Numbered from the stretch's first letter, positions 43,297 through 53,292 are shown. The stretch is 64,000 nucleotides of DNA from Erinaceus europaeus (GCF_950295315.1 NC_080171.1:116183064-116247063), one strand, 5' to 3'. Notes: a model not told the origin generated them from the sequence alone. Made by a program: numbers and translations.

Positions 43297-43405
43297 AAGG
43301 ACCAGACCAGTGATTCTGTGTATGTAGTTCTGGGATCAAACCCAATGCTTCCTCTCTGCAGCTCCTGCACTCAACACACTGCTCACCTCTCGGACCACCA
43401 CTAGT
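43297..43405 (-). mobile_element. SINE-C, diverged
   Basis: AAAGGACCAGACCAGTGATTC to TCTCGGACCACC. 43406-44074 is unassigned. Confidence 0.65.
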
Positions 43406-44181
43406 ACTTTTAAATCGAATCTGGTCAGATCAACACATCTGGAAAACTCTAAATCAACCCAGACTTTTTTTTTTTTTTTTTTGTCAATTAATCTTTAAGA
43501 ATTTTGCTCTTCTTCTGTGACTTCAGGTCACTTTATAGAAGGACCCCAGATTCGGGTCATTTCTTTGCTGCGGTGCTCATTTGTGTAATGAGATTTACAG
43601 AATGAAAACCATGTTTGTTCAGTGGAAATGCTTCAGACTTACGTTTAAGTCAGAGAGAGTTGATAATTGAAAAGGATGTAAATCTCCCAGCAGTGACACG
43701 CTGGTGGGACAGGAGTGAGCGTGAGTCAGGAAGCATGAATCATTTGTTTTCTGTGCAGTGAAGTTCGCAAGGGTATTCATCTTCTAAAAGTTCCTCTACA
43801 CTGTACAATGCTAGTGTTTGCAGACATATTTCTTCAAACATTATGACTACTGGTATCAACTAGTGATTTTTGCCCAGTGCCTAGCTGAAAATAAATAAAT
43901 AAATAAACAAACAAACTCTGGCAGCATTAGAGTTAAAAGCTACGTGGGTGGCCCCGCTGAGCGTTAATCACCCGTGTCTAAATTGCTGTCATTTCTTAGA
44001 TGCTAAGTGACTTCCAGTGTCATTTTGATTATATAGACAAGTGCAATGGAAACACTGACTTTAGACTCTGTGGAAGATAGGATAATGACCACCAAGGCCA
44101 AAGATGTTTAGTTCCTAGAACCTTGAGATAAAGAGAAGATCCTGGTTTATCTGGATAGGTTGCGTTTAATGGCACAAATTC

Positions 44182-44536
44182 TTTTTTTTTTTTCCCCTCC
44201 AGGATTATTGCTGGGGCTCAGTGCCTGCACCATGAATCCACTGCTCCTGGAGGCCATTTTTACACCCTTTTGTTGCCCTTGTTGTTGTAGCCTTGTTGTG
44301 GTTATTATTGTTGTTGTTGTTGTCGTTCGTTGTTGGATAGGCCAGAGAGAAATGAACAGGACAGAGGAGGGGAAGCCAGAGGGGGAGAAAAAGACAGACA
44401 CCTGCAGACCTGCTTCACCACTAGTGAAGCGACTCCCCTGCAGGTGGGGAGCCAGGGGCTCAAACTGGGATCCTTACTCTAGTCCTAGCGCTTTGTGCCA
44501 TGTGTGCCCAACTCTCTGCGCTACCATCTGACCCCC
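44182..44536 (-). mobile_element. SINE-B2 inside the MLT1-like LTR
   Basis: Perfect 14-bp TSD AATGGCACAAATTC (44168-44181 and 44537-44550). Confidence 0.95.
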
Positions 44537-44579
44537 AATGGCACAAATTCTAAAAATGGCACAATTTAAAAAAAAAAAA

Positions 44580-44930
44580 ACTTATTAATGAGTGGAAGGA
44601 CAAATCAGAGCATAACTCTGGGATATGTAATGCCAGGGATTGAACTTGGACTTCATGGGCACACTTTATTTATTTTCCCTTTTTGTTGCCCTTGTTTTTA
44701 TCATTGTTGTGGTTATTATTGTTGTTATTGATGTTGTTGTTGCCGGATAGGACAGAGAGAAATGGAGAGAGGAGGAAAGACAGACATGGGGAGAGAAAGC
44801 TAGACACCTGCAGACCTGCTTCACTGCCTGTGAAGCGATCCCCCTGCAGGTGGGGAGCCTGGGGCTCGAACCGGGATCCTTACTCCAGTCCTCACTACAA
44901 CCCAACCCCTGGACCACTTTTAAAAGTAGT
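44580..44930 (-). mobile_element. SINE-C split by a SINE-B
   Basis: GCCAGGGATTGAACTTGGAC on the left, TGGACCAC head at about 44918-44926 on the right. Confidence 0.75.
44662..44917 (-). mobile_element. SINE-B nested in SINE-C
   Basis: TTTATTTATTTTCCCTTTTT to CTACAACCCAACCCC; head shortened. Confidence 0.88.
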
Positions 44931-44968
44931 AAACCTTTTCCTGTTGTGGTTAAAGAAAGTGTGACAGA

Positions 44969-45170
44969 GCCAGGTGGTGGCACATCTGGTTGAGTGCATA
45001 TTACTACAATGTGCAAGGATCTGGGTTCAAGCCCTTAGTCCCCACCTGCAGGGAGAAAGCTTCACAAGTGGTGAAGCAGTGCAGCAGGTGTCTTTCTCCC
45101 TCTTTATCAGCCCCCACCACAGTTTCTGGCTGCTGTTTCAATCCAATAAATAAGTAAAAGCAATTTTAAA
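44969..45170 (+). mobile_element. SINE-A
   Basis: GAGCCAGGTGGTGGCACATC to CCAATAAATAAGTAAAAGC. Confidence 0.92.
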
Positions 45171-45199
45171 AAAGTAAAAACAAAAACAAAAACGTGACT

Positions 45200-45474
45200 G
45201 GGGGCCAGGTGGTGGCACACCCAGTTAAGTGCACATAAGGACCTGCGCAAGGATCCGGGTTTGAGCTCCCAGTTCCCCACCTGCAGGAAGGTGAAGCAGG
45301 TCTACAGGTGTCTGTCTTTCTCTCTCCCTCTCTATCGCCCCTCCCCTATTAATTTCTCTCTGTCCCACCTACTAAAATGAAGGGGGGGAATGGCCTCTAG
45401 GAGCAGAATATTCATAGTCCTAGTACCGAATCAAAGCAATAACCCTGGAGGCAAAAAAAAAAAAAAAAGAAAAT
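45200..45474 (+). mobile_element. SINE-B2, short form
   Basis: GGGGCCAGGTGGTGGCACAC head like SINE-A but B-type body and ATAACCCTGGAGGC end: a hybrid-looking copy. Confidence 0.88.
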
Positions 45475-45557
45475 GTTATAAAAGGGTGATCTGGGAGATA
45501 CACTTTTGCCGACTTTGAAAATGGAGGAAGCAGGCAATGGTTTCCGGAACGTGGGTG

Positions 45558-45924
45558 CTCAGTATGAATCAAAGAAAGCCGAAACACCTGTACTTGTTGC
45601 CAAGTCTTCCATCTAATTAGATGTAAAGCCTTGGGATGACGAAACTGATATGAAATAATTGGAAGAATGTGTTAGAAGCCTTCTCGCAGATGGCTTGATT
45701 CAGGCCTCTTCTAAACTGGTTCCAGTGGGGTATGGAATTAAAAAACTCCAGATACAGTGTGTGGTTGATGATGATAAGGTTGGAACAGATATGCTGCAGG
45801 AGCAGATTGCTGCTTTTGAGGACTGCGTGCCGTCTATGGATGTGGCCGCTTTCAACAAGATCTAAAACCCACCGTCACTTAAGAATGTTAAATAAAAGGT
45901 TGAAAGAAGAAGAAGAAAAAAACA
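45558..45924 (+). pseudogene. 5'-truncated processed pseudogene of EEF1B2
   Basis: An uninterrupted, intronless run matches about the last 102 codons of elongation factor 1-beta (EEF1B2), the guanine-nucleotide exchange factor that reloads eEF1A with GTP. Recognisable parts are [41 protein letters not shown] and MDVAAFNKI, then the normal stop at 45863-45865. It is dead: in-frame TAA at 45614-45616 and 45656-45658, and no 5' part. After the stop come a 3' UTR remnant with AATAAA at 45891-45896 and a degenerate A-rich tail. A perfect 10-bp duplication AACGTGGGTG flanks it (45548-45557 and 45925-45934), the mark of LINE-driven retrotransposition. It fits EEF1B2 better than EEF1D (LEECVRS, QIAAFED). 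Confidence 0.93.
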
Positions 45925-46103
45925 AACGTGGGTGACCTCTTCAAGCTAGAAAAGGTAAGGAAACAGATTCTTTCTAGAATGTCTAGGAAGGAACTGACTG
46001 ACTTCTGATGCCTTGATTTTAGTCCTGTAGAACTTCTGATTCCAGAACCGTACAATAGTAAATTTGTGCTTTTTTTTTTTTTTTAAAGGTAGGCAGGGGG
46101 TGA

Positions 46104-46424
46104 AGGGGGGGGCTGGGTGGTAGCCAGCTGGTTAAGCGAACATGGTGCGAAACACAAGGACCAGCCCCAAGCTCCTCACCTGCAGAGGAGTCACTTCACA
46201 GGTGGTGAAGCAGGTGTGCAGGTGTCTGTCTTTCTCTCCCCCTCTGTCTCCCTTCTCTCAATTTCTCTCAGTCCCATCCAACAACAATGACAGCAGCAGC
46301 AACAACAACAATGGGGAAAAGACGGCCTCCAGGAGCAGTGGATTCATAGTGAAGGCACCGAGCCCCATCAATAACCCTGGAGGCAAATAAAATAAAATAA
46401 AATAAAATAAAATAAAATAAAAGG
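46104..46424 (+). mobile_element. SINE-B2 with (AAAAT)n tail
   Basis: GGGGGGCTGGGTGGTAGCC to ATAACCCTGGAGGC, tail of about seven AAAAT units. Confidence 0.92.
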
Positions 46425-46457
46425 AAGACAGAAAGGGAGGGAGGGAGGCCAGGCCAG

Positions 46458-46575
46458 GTTGGGGGGTCAGAGTGGTTGTCCATAGGACATTGAGTATTGG
46501 GGGCAGGGGAGTGGCTAGGTTTGATCCCCAGCACCACCAATAGCTGGAATTGAATAATATTCTGGTCAACATACA
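46458..46575 (+). mobile_element. SINE-D-like, diverged
   Basis: GATCCCCAGCACCACCAATAG and GAATAATATTCTGGTCAAC. Confidence 0.55.
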
Positions 46576-46825
46576 AGTGTTAAAAAAGAAAAGGGGCTCT
46601 TCTAGAACCACTCCATCCTAGTACCAAATTCTGTTATCAGTCAGGACCAGTCAAAAGAACCACTTGGAGATACGGGCATAGATCAGTATAAATGTGTCTA
46701 TTTGTTACAGTTACCTTATGTAATTGTGAAGCAGGCTCCCTAAGGCTATTGTTTGAGCGCCTGCAGCTGCAGCCTCAAATCCTTGCAGTGGGAATACTGC
46801 AGGGATAGAAGTGAGGAGCGTGTGT

Positions 46826-47335
46826 AGGGGGCAGGTCGGGGCGCATGTGGTGTGAAGGGCAAAGATGGGCTCAAGGAACCCAGTTAGAGCCCCCGGTTCC
46901 CTATCTGCGGGAGGGGGGGTTGCTTCACAAGTGGTGAAGCAGGTCTGCAGGTGTCTGTCTTTCTCTCCCCTTCTCTGTTTCCTCTCCTCTCTCGATTTCT
47001 CTCTTTCCTATCCAACAACAACTACAACAATAATAATAACCACAACAACGATTAAAAAAAGGGGGGGGGTCATCCGGGAGGTGGCATAATGGATAAAGCA
47101 CTGAACTCTTAAGCATGAGGTCCCAAGTTCAACCCCCGGCAGCACATATACCGGTGTGATGTCTGGTTCTTTCTCTCTCTTCTCCTAGCATTCTCATTAA
47201 TAAATAAAATTTTTTTTTTTAAAAAGGGTAACAAAAGGAAAAATATATAGCCTCCAGGAACAGTGAATTTGTGATGCAGGCACCAGCAATAACCCTGGAG
47301 GTAAAAATGAATGAATGAATGAATAAATAAATAAA
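46826..47335 (+). mobile_element. SINE-B2 split by a SINE-C
   Basis: Left piece to about 47068 (ACAACGATTAAAAAAAGGGG); right piece from about 47226 (GGTAACAAAAGGAAAAATAT to ACCCTGGAGGT) with GAAT-type tail. Confidence 0.88.
47069..47225 (+). mobile_element. SINE-C nested in SINE-B2
   Basis: GTCATCCGGGAGGTGGCATA to ATTAATAAATAAAATTTTT. Confidence 0.92.
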
Positions 47336-47336
47336 G

Positions 47337-47500
47337 TGGTCCAGGAGGTGGCGCAGTGATAAAGCTTTGGACTCTCAAGCATGAGGTCCTGAGTTTGATC
47401 CCTGGCAGCACATGTGCCAGAGTGATGATGTCTGGTTCTTTCTCTCTCCTCCTTTCTCATTAATAAATAAATAATCTTTTTTAAAAATTAAAGATAAAAA
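47337..47500 (+). mobile_element. SINE-C
   Basis: GTGGTCCAGGAGGTGGCGCA, complete. Confidence 0.93.
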
Positions 47501-47521
47501 GGGGTTTTCTTTAAAAAACAA

Positions 47522-47524
47522 GAA

Positions 47525-47577
<53 letters not shown>

Positions 47578-47592
47578 ATGAACGAACGAAAG
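47522..47592. repeat. (GAAA)n microsatellite
   Basis: About 14 units, downstream of a SINE-C tail. Confidence 0.93.
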
Positions 47593-47916
47593 GAGGAGTG
47601 GGGGCAGGGAGAAGCCGGTGCCTATGAGCATAATGATCTGTGAAGGTGTCTGACACCTGTGACAGCCCTCGCAGCCCCTGGTGGCACTGCAGTCCTGCGG
47701 GAGAAGTTGGAGCCAGCTGTCAAAAGAGCTTGTGCCCACCCCTAACTCAGGGTTTGCCCCTTGCAGGCTGGAGCAGTAGGTCCTGTTGCTTCCCCACACC
47801 CACAGAGTGGTGATGCTGCAGGTGATTGGCACAGTGCCTGTAACAGTTGCTCTCCAAATCTCCTACGTCTGTTTTGATCATCCCAATTGGAGATGTACAA
47901 GAAAGTGAATACTGGC
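47593..47916. other. Unassigned, fairly GC-rich DNA
   Basis: Several open frames on the minus strand but no recognisable protein similarity. Confidence 0.4.
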
Positions 47917-48012
47917 AGGAACCAGGCACGCATGGTTAAGCACACACACCGTGGCATGCAAGGACCCAGGTTCAAGGACCCAGGTCCCCACCTGTAGGGG
48001 GAAGCTTCAGAC
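47917..48012 (+). mobile_element. SINE-A 5' half
   Basis: Contains a duplicated CAAGGACCCAGGT. Confidence 0.75.
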
Positions 48013-48398
48013 CAGAACTGATCAATGATCCGGTGTAAAAATTATTAATTAATGATCAGCGATTCAATCAATCATGCCTAGGCAGTGAAACCTCCATAAA
48101 AGTCCCAAAGGAAGGGAATTCAGGGCACTTCCTGTTTGGGGAAACAGCGCTCCAGTGTGCCACCTCGAGGGACCTCAAGCTCCAGCGCACAGAATTACCT
48201 GTTACTGGGCCTCACCTCACTTCTCTCTTTGCCTATTGATTCATATCCTTTAGTATTCTTTGAATAAATTGGTGTGTGGTGAGCAAAACAGGCTTCCTGA
48301 GTTCTGTGAATCATCCTAGCCGATTAACTAGATCTGAGCAGTGAGTCATGGTAACCTCTAAATTATAGATAGTTAATCAAAAGTACAAGTAGCCATTC

Positions 48399-48515
48399 AG
48401 AGATAGACAGTATCATGGTTATGTAAAGAGACTCTCATGCCTGAGGCTCCAAAGTTGCAGGTTTAATCCCCCCTTCACCACCAAAAACCAGAGCTGATCA
48501 GTGCTCTGGTGAAAA
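48399..48515 (+). mobile_element. SINE-D inside the ERV LTR
   Basis: GATAGACAGTATCATGGTTATG to GATCAGTGCTCTGGT. Confidence 0.9.
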
Positions 48516-48567
48516 AAAAGAAAGAAAGGAAGGAAGGAAGGAAGGAAGGAAGGAAGGAAGGAAGGAA

Positions 48568-48617
<50 letters not shown>

Positions 48618-48620
48618 GAA
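48516..48620. repeat. (GGAA)n(GAAA)n microsatellite
   Basis: About 100 bases of pure purine repeat extending the SINE-D tail. Confidence 0.95.
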
Positions 48621-48826
48621 AAGGTGGGGTGGTGCTGCACATGTCTGAGTGCACATGTTACAGTGTGCAAGGAGCCAGGTTGAGTGCCTGGCCCCCATCT
48701 GAAGGGGGGAAAGCCTCACGAGTGCAGCAGAAGTGCTGCAGGTGTCTCTCTCCCTCTTTATAGCTACCTTCCCTCTCAATTTCTGGCTGTTTCTATCCAA
48801 TAAATAAATAAAGATTAAAAATAACT
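48621..48826 (+). mobile_element. SINE-A
   Basis: GGTGGGGTGGTGCTGCACAT to AATAAATAAATAAAGAT. Confidence 0.9.
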
Positions 48827-48828
48827 TA

Positions 48829-49128
48829 AGGGAGTCCGGCAGTAACGCAGCGGGTTAAGTGCAGGTGGCGCCAAGGGCAAGGACCCGCGTAAGGATCCCG
48901 GTTTGAGCCCCCGGCTCCCCACCTGCAGGGGAGTCGCTTCACAGGTGGTGAAGCAGGTCTGCAGGTGTCTGTCCTTCTCTCCCCCTCTCTGTCTTCCCCT
49001 CCTCTCTCCATTTCTCTCTGTCCTATCAAACAATGTAATCAATAACAACAACAATAATAAATACAACAACAATAAAAAGACAACAAGGACAACAACAACA
49101 ACAAAAATATTTTTAAAAAAAACTTAAG
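48829..49128 (+). mobile_element. SINE-B
   Basis: Complete; ACTTAAG on both sides is the probable TSD. Confidence 0.92.
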
Positions 49129-49439
49129 AGGAAACTTAAAAACAAACAAACATTGGTAATCGCCTGGACTTGTGACCAGTGAAGAGGAGCATCTGTAATC
49201 TGTAGTCAGTCCATCAGTCCATCAGTCAGTCAGTCAGAAGCACAGTAAAAAGTCTGGGATACAGAGTCCCTGTAGCCCTCTGGAGTCTGAGCCCCTATCT
49301 GACAACTTGATGCTCTCTTTGGTTGGATGATGTCAGAATTGTGCGGACTTCTCAGATGTCCCTGCCGGTGTCTGAGAAATGCTTGTTAGTGTGACGACAT
49401 TTCCATGCATGCATATTAGATTTGGGCCTACATGACATA

Positions 49440-49510
49440 ATAAAACAAAACAAAACAGAATAACATAACATCATAACATAACATAACATAACATAATATA
49501 ATATAATATA
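49440..49510. repeat. (ATAAC)n-type minisatellite
   Basis: AAAAC, ATAAC and ATAT(A) pentamer-like units, imperfect. Confidence 0.9.
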
Positions 49511-49581
49511 GATATAAATTAGGGTGGGAGATATTGCATAATTGCTGTGCAAAGAGACTCCCACACTTGTGGCTCCATAGT

Positions 49582-50215
49582 TGCTGGGCTAGTTTTGCGG
49601 GCGGGAGAGAGACGACCAGGGACTCACGGCTGAGCTGGGAACGCAGTTCAATCTTTATTGATAAGCGGGGATGCAGTTCGATCTATCTAGCTCTAATCAC
49701 AATCCTGTCCTATATATATCTCCTGAGGCGGAAGTTTCAGGAAGAGGAAGTAGGTAGATAGGGGGTGGAGCGAACGAAAAAGCCTGGAACCAGTGGGGAT
49801 TAAACCAGTGAAAACCATGATTATGTGAATAGACCACAAAGTTAAGGAATACAAGCGAACCTAATGTGATGATCACAACAGACAGTTTTTTTTAAATATT
49901 TTATTTAATTTATTTATTCCCTTTTGTTGCCCTTGTTGTTTTATTTTTGTAGTTATTATTGTTGTTGTCATCGTTGTTGGATAGGACAGAGAGAAATGGA
50001 GAGAGGAGGGGAAGACAGAGAGGAGAGAAAGATAGACACCTGCAGACCTGCTTCACCGCCTGTGAAGCGACTCCCCTGCAGGTGGGGAGCCGGGGGCTCA
50101 AACCGGGATCCTTATGCTGGTCCTTGTGCTTTGCGCCACGTGCGCTTAACCCGCCGCGCTACAGCCCGACTCCCAACAGACAGTTTTATAAGCAGAATTT
50201 AGAAGCATACCAACA
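49582..50215 (-). mobile_element. Solo LTR (class II ERV-like), minus strand, with a SINE inside
   Basis: Removing the SINE at 49890-50187 leaves a 336-bp element. On the minus strand it begins TGTTGG and ends CCCAGCA. It has a TATA-like run at 49711-49719 and a poly(A) signal (TTTATT on +, 49654-49659), and it is flanked by a 6-bp duplication CATAGT (49576-49581 and 50216-50221). TG/CA ends with a 6-bp duplication fit an ERVK-type (class II) LTR. No internal viral genes are present, so it is a solo LTR left by recombination. It sits inside a SINE-D. Confidence 0.8.
49890..50174 (-). mobile_element. Young SINE-B inside the solo LTR
   Basis: Perfect 13-bp TSD AACAGACAGTTTT (49877-49889 and 50175-50187). 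Confidence 0.95.
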
Positions 50216-50341
50216 CATAGTCCCAAATTCAATCCCCTGCACCACCATAAGCCAGAGCCGAACAGTGCTCTGGTAAATAAACTGACAATAGTGAAAGGAA
50301 CCAAGACTAACCAACCTTTTACAGCACTAGTCATCTTTTTT

Positions 50342-50685
50342 TTTCCCTCCAGGGTTATTGCTGGGCTCGGTGCCTGCACCATGAATCCACCGCTCCTGGA
50401 GGCCATTTTTATCGCCTTTTGTTGCCTTGTTGTTGTAGCCTCGTTGTGCTTATTATTATTACCATTGTTGATGCTGTTCGCTATTGGATAGGACAGAGAG
50501 AAATGGAGAGAGGAGGGGAAGACAGAGGGGGGAGAGAAAGACAGACACCTGCAGACCTGCTTCACCACCTGTGAAGCGACTCCCCTGCAGGTGGGGAGCC
50601 GGGGGCTCGAACCGGGATCCTTACGCTGGTCCTTGTGCTTTGTGCCATGTGCGCTTAACCCGCTGTGCCACCGCCCAACCCCCAC
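50342..50685 (-). mobile_element. Young SINE-B2
   Basis: AGTCATCTTT on both sides; same young sub-type as the copies at 8089 and 27887 (CTCCAGGGTTATTGCTGGGC without the extra G). Confidence 0.93.
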
Positions 50686-50747
50686 AAGTCATCTTTCAAC
50701 ATGAAATGCAGAGAACAGTTCTACTATGCTTCTCATTTTGGGCTGTC

Positions 50748-50840
50748 TAGATTGTTAGCTCTCCAAGAAGGGAAAGGCTCTGCAGGGCATAGAACAGTGC
50801 CTGACACATAATAGATGTTCCATAAATATGATTGGATAGT
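50748..50840 (+). mobile_element. L2 3' end fragment
   Basis: TTGTTAGCTCTCCAAG, AACAGTGCCTGACACATAAT and CATAAATATGATTGG follow the L2 end. Confidence 0.6.
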
Positions 50841-51368
50841 TCATATTTTTAAAAAAGTGCCTCAAGATTAGAATTGTTTCAAATGTAAATTACAGAAATG
50901 TGAAATACTGAAATTGAAGAGCCAAGTTCTTCTCTTTATTAAAACAGCTTTCTAACTAAAAAAGAAAAGTCCTAACAGGAAAAAAGAAAAAAAAAAAGAA
51001 GAAGAAGAAAAAGAGAGAGAGGAAGGAAGGAGAGAAAAGAAAATTTTGGTTGGAAAAATGCTGACCGCAGCGATGTTGAGAGGAATCCTTTTACATCAAA
51101 AGGGAAGTGGGAAGCCATCCTGGGGTGGGAATGAGTAGGAGTCAGAAGTGACCAGTGTTGGCTTCTAGTCAGCAACCACTAATTGCCCACCAGCCCCTAT
51201 TAAAAGTTGAGTGAGTAATGGCCACTCAGCATGTTAAATTTAATTATGAACTTTGGTCATTCAGCACATATAAAATAACCTAATAACATATCTAAATACT
51301 AAAAATGAAGTGTATCGTCTTACAGATGAACTTTAAGTGTGTACACACATACTCATGCAAAAACACAT
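50841..51368. other. Unassigned DNA with a purine-rich stretch
   Basis: GAA/GGAA-rich at 50978-51035; nothing else recognised. Confidence 0.45.
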
Positions 51369-51369
51369 C

Positions 51370-51560
51370 TATGGGGACCTGTCAGTGGCACACCCAGTAA
51401 AGCACACACATTGCCAGGCACAAGAACTGGGGTTCAAGCCTCCAGTGCCCACCTACAGGGTGAATCAGTAGTGCAGCTGTCTCTATCTTTCTACACCTCC
51501 CCTTTCCCTTCCCCTTTCAATTTCTCTTTATCGCTATCAAAGACAGAGAAATAAAAGGTA
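51370..51560 (+). mobile_element. SINE-A, diverged
   Basis: GGGGACCTGTCAGTGGCACAC to GACAGAGAAATAAAAGG. Confidence 0.85.
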
Positions 51561-51621
51561 AGTTATACTTATATGACAATTGTCTTGCAGGTCATTGTTT
51601 CTCTTTAGAAAAATGATTTAA

Positions 51622-51830
51622 GGGGCCAGGTGGTGGCACACCTGGTTGAGCACACATGTCACAATATGCAAGGACCTGTGTTCAAGTCCCCAGTCCCCAC
51701 CTGTAGGGGGAAAGCTTCATGAGGAGTGAAGTAGTGCTGCAGGTGTCTCTCTGTCTCTCTCCTCTGTCTCCTCCTTCCCTCTCAATTTCTAGCTGTCTCT
51801 ATCCAATATGTAAAGATAAGAATTTTTTTA
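51622..51830 (+). mobile_element. SINE-A
   Basis: Near-consensus GGGGCCAGGTGGTGGCACAC head, complete. Confidence 0.93.
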
Positions 51831-51896
51831 GTGATTTAAAAGTGCTGCTTTTTTTTTAAAGCACTCATACTTGCAGGAATCACTAAGTCCATCCAT

Positions 51897-52030
51897 GTGT
51901 GGCCTGGGAGGTGGACAGTGGACAGAGCACTGAACTTTCAAGCTGAGCTCCATCACCAGCATCTCAAACGCCAGACTGATGATCAGAATTCTCTCTCTTT
52001 CTCATTCTCTTTAGTTAATAACTAAACTAA
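51897..52030 (+). mobile_element. SINE-C, diverged
   Basis: GTGGCCTGGGAGGTGGACAG head. Confidence 0.8.
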
Positions 52031-52047
52031 ATGTTGGAAAAAGAAGT

Positions 52048-52382
52048 TAGGGAGTCAGGCAGTAGCTCAGCGGGTTAAGTGCACGTGGCAGGAAGCGCAA
52101 GGACCAGCTCAAGGATCCAGGTTCCAGCTCCCCACCTGCAGGGGGGTCACTTCACAGGCGGTGAAGCAGGTCTGCAGGTGTCTGTCTTTCTCTCCTCCTC
52201 TCTGTCTTCCCCTCCTCTCTCCATTTCTCTCTGTCCTATCCAACAATGATGACAGCAATAACAACAACAGTCTCCTTTTAAAAAAATAAATAAATAAAAA
52301 CAATAATAACTACTACAACAATAAAAAAACAAGAGCAACAAAAGGGAAAACAAATAAATATAAAAAAATTTTAAAAAAGAAA
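52048..52382 (+). mobile_element. SINE-B with an A/T-rich insert
   Basis: CTCCTTTTAAAAAAATAAAT breaks the ACAACAATAATAAC part. TSD AAAAAGAAGTTA on both sides. Confidence 0.9.
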
Positions 52383-52394
52383 AGAAAAAGAAGT

Positions 52395-52684
52395 TAATCC
52401 ACTTCCAGAAGCTGCCACACATTGTCCCCCAACGCGTGTGCTTGCTTTTCCAGCACTGGGAGATGTACCTGTCAGCCATGTTTCCTTGGCAGGTCCCTTT
52501 GTGACTCTTCAGAATGTGTTTGTGAGAGAGGTGCCACATTGTGGGCACCAAGCCCAACACACCTATTTCCCCATCCCCTGGTACCACTGTTCAGGTAACC
52601 ATCCAGAGTATGGAGTTCACCCCCCATCCCCTTGCAAAATTACCACCTCTCTTCCCAGCATCATGTTTAGTAGGAAACAGACTT
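52395..52684. other. Unassigned DNA
   Basis: Short open frames without recognisable similarity. Confidence 0.4.
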
Positions 52685-52825
52685 GAGGGTGAGGAAGACA
52701 GCATAACGGTTATGCAGAAAGACTTTCCTGCCTGAAGCTCCAAGTTCCCAGGTTCAGTCCTCTACACCACTATGAAACCAAAGCAGAGTGGTGCTCTGGT
52801 AAAAAATACAATAAAAAATTTAAAA
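52685..52825 (+). mobile_element. SINE-D
   Basis: GAAGACAGCATAACGGTTATG to GGTGCTCTGGTAAAAAATA. Confidence 0.88.
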
Positions 52826-52980
52826 ATGGCTTTGGGCATTTCAAGTATGTGATGTTTTATAAATAGCTAGTCCAGCAAGACTGAGTTTAAGGGTCTTACA
52901 ATAGGAGTTCAGGATGCCACCCCAAAGCATGTCACTTTGGCATATTATTTTGAATTAAAATTACTTAAGAAATAGCAGGT

Positions 52981-53278
52981 GGGAGTCGGGCGGTAGCTCA
53001 GCGGTTGAGCGCAGGTGGCGCAAAGCACAAGGACTTGGCATAAGGATCCCGGTTCGAGTCCCCGGCTCCCCACCTGCAGGTGAGTCACTTCACAGGCGGT
53101 GAAGCAGGTCTGCAGGTGTCTATCTTTCTCTCTCCCTCTCTCTCTTCCCCTCCCTCTCTCCATTTCTCTCTGTCATATCCAACAACAACAACATCAATAA
53201 CAACAACAATAACTACAACAATAAAGCAACAAGGGCAACAAAAGGGAATAAATAAATAAATAAATAAATATTAAAAAA
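52981..53278 (+). mobile_element. SINE-B, upstream member of head-to-tail pair
   Basis: Flanked by AAGAAATAGCAGGT at 52967-52980 and 53279-53292; shares the rare GGACTTGGCATAAGG with its neighbour. Confidence 0.95.
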
Positions 53279-53292
53279 AAGAAATAGCAGGT

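Larger units (their letters stand above)
44075..46070 (+). mobile_element. Ancient MLT1-like (ERVL-MaLR) LTR broken into pieces
   Basis: Pieces at about 44075-44181, 44551-44575, 45476-45557 and 45935-46070 read in order as an MLT1-type solo LTR. The 5' part has CCAAAGATG...CCTAGAACC and ATCCTGGTTTATCTGG. The 3' part has TTTGAAAATGGAGGAAG, GAAAAGGTAAGGAAACAG, ATGCCTTGATTTTAG and a final AATAGTAAATTTGTG. Five later SINEs and the EEF1B2 retrocopy separate the pieces. Family recognised from memory of the consensus; the exact subfamily is not claimed. Confidence 0.72.
48050..49400 (+). mobile_element. Ancient ERV LTR-like repeat, interrupted
   Basis: Pieces at about 48050-48395 and 49150-49400 resemble a very old mammalian ERV LTR. 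They carry a CCTCCATAAAAGTCCCAAA motif, a TTGAATAAATTGG poly(A) region, CTGAGTTCTGTGAATC, then CTGGACTTGTGACC, GTCTGAGCCC and GATGTCAGAATTG in the remembered order. SINE-D, a purine microsatellite, SINE-A and SINE-B lie between the pieces. I am confident it is an ERVL-like LTR remnant but not of its subfamily. Confidence 0.6.
49513..50280 (+). mobile_element. SINE-D split by the solo LTR
   Basis: Left piece to 49581 (GATATTGCATAATTGCTGTGC to GGCTCCATAGT); right piece from 50222 (CCCAAATTCAATCCCC to CAGTGCTCTGGT). With the LTR and one CATAGT removed the SINE reads normally. Confidence 0.92.

Noticed and set aside
45521..45600. ATG at 45521 as the start of the EEF1B2 pseudogene or of a new gene
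   Set aside because: 45521-45557 continues across the insertion at 45935 as LTR sequence, and the target duplication places the retrocopy start at 45558.
48419..48800. Open frames with FFLSFFLSFF or KKERKKERKK text
   Set aside because: Translations of purine/pyrimidine microsatellites.
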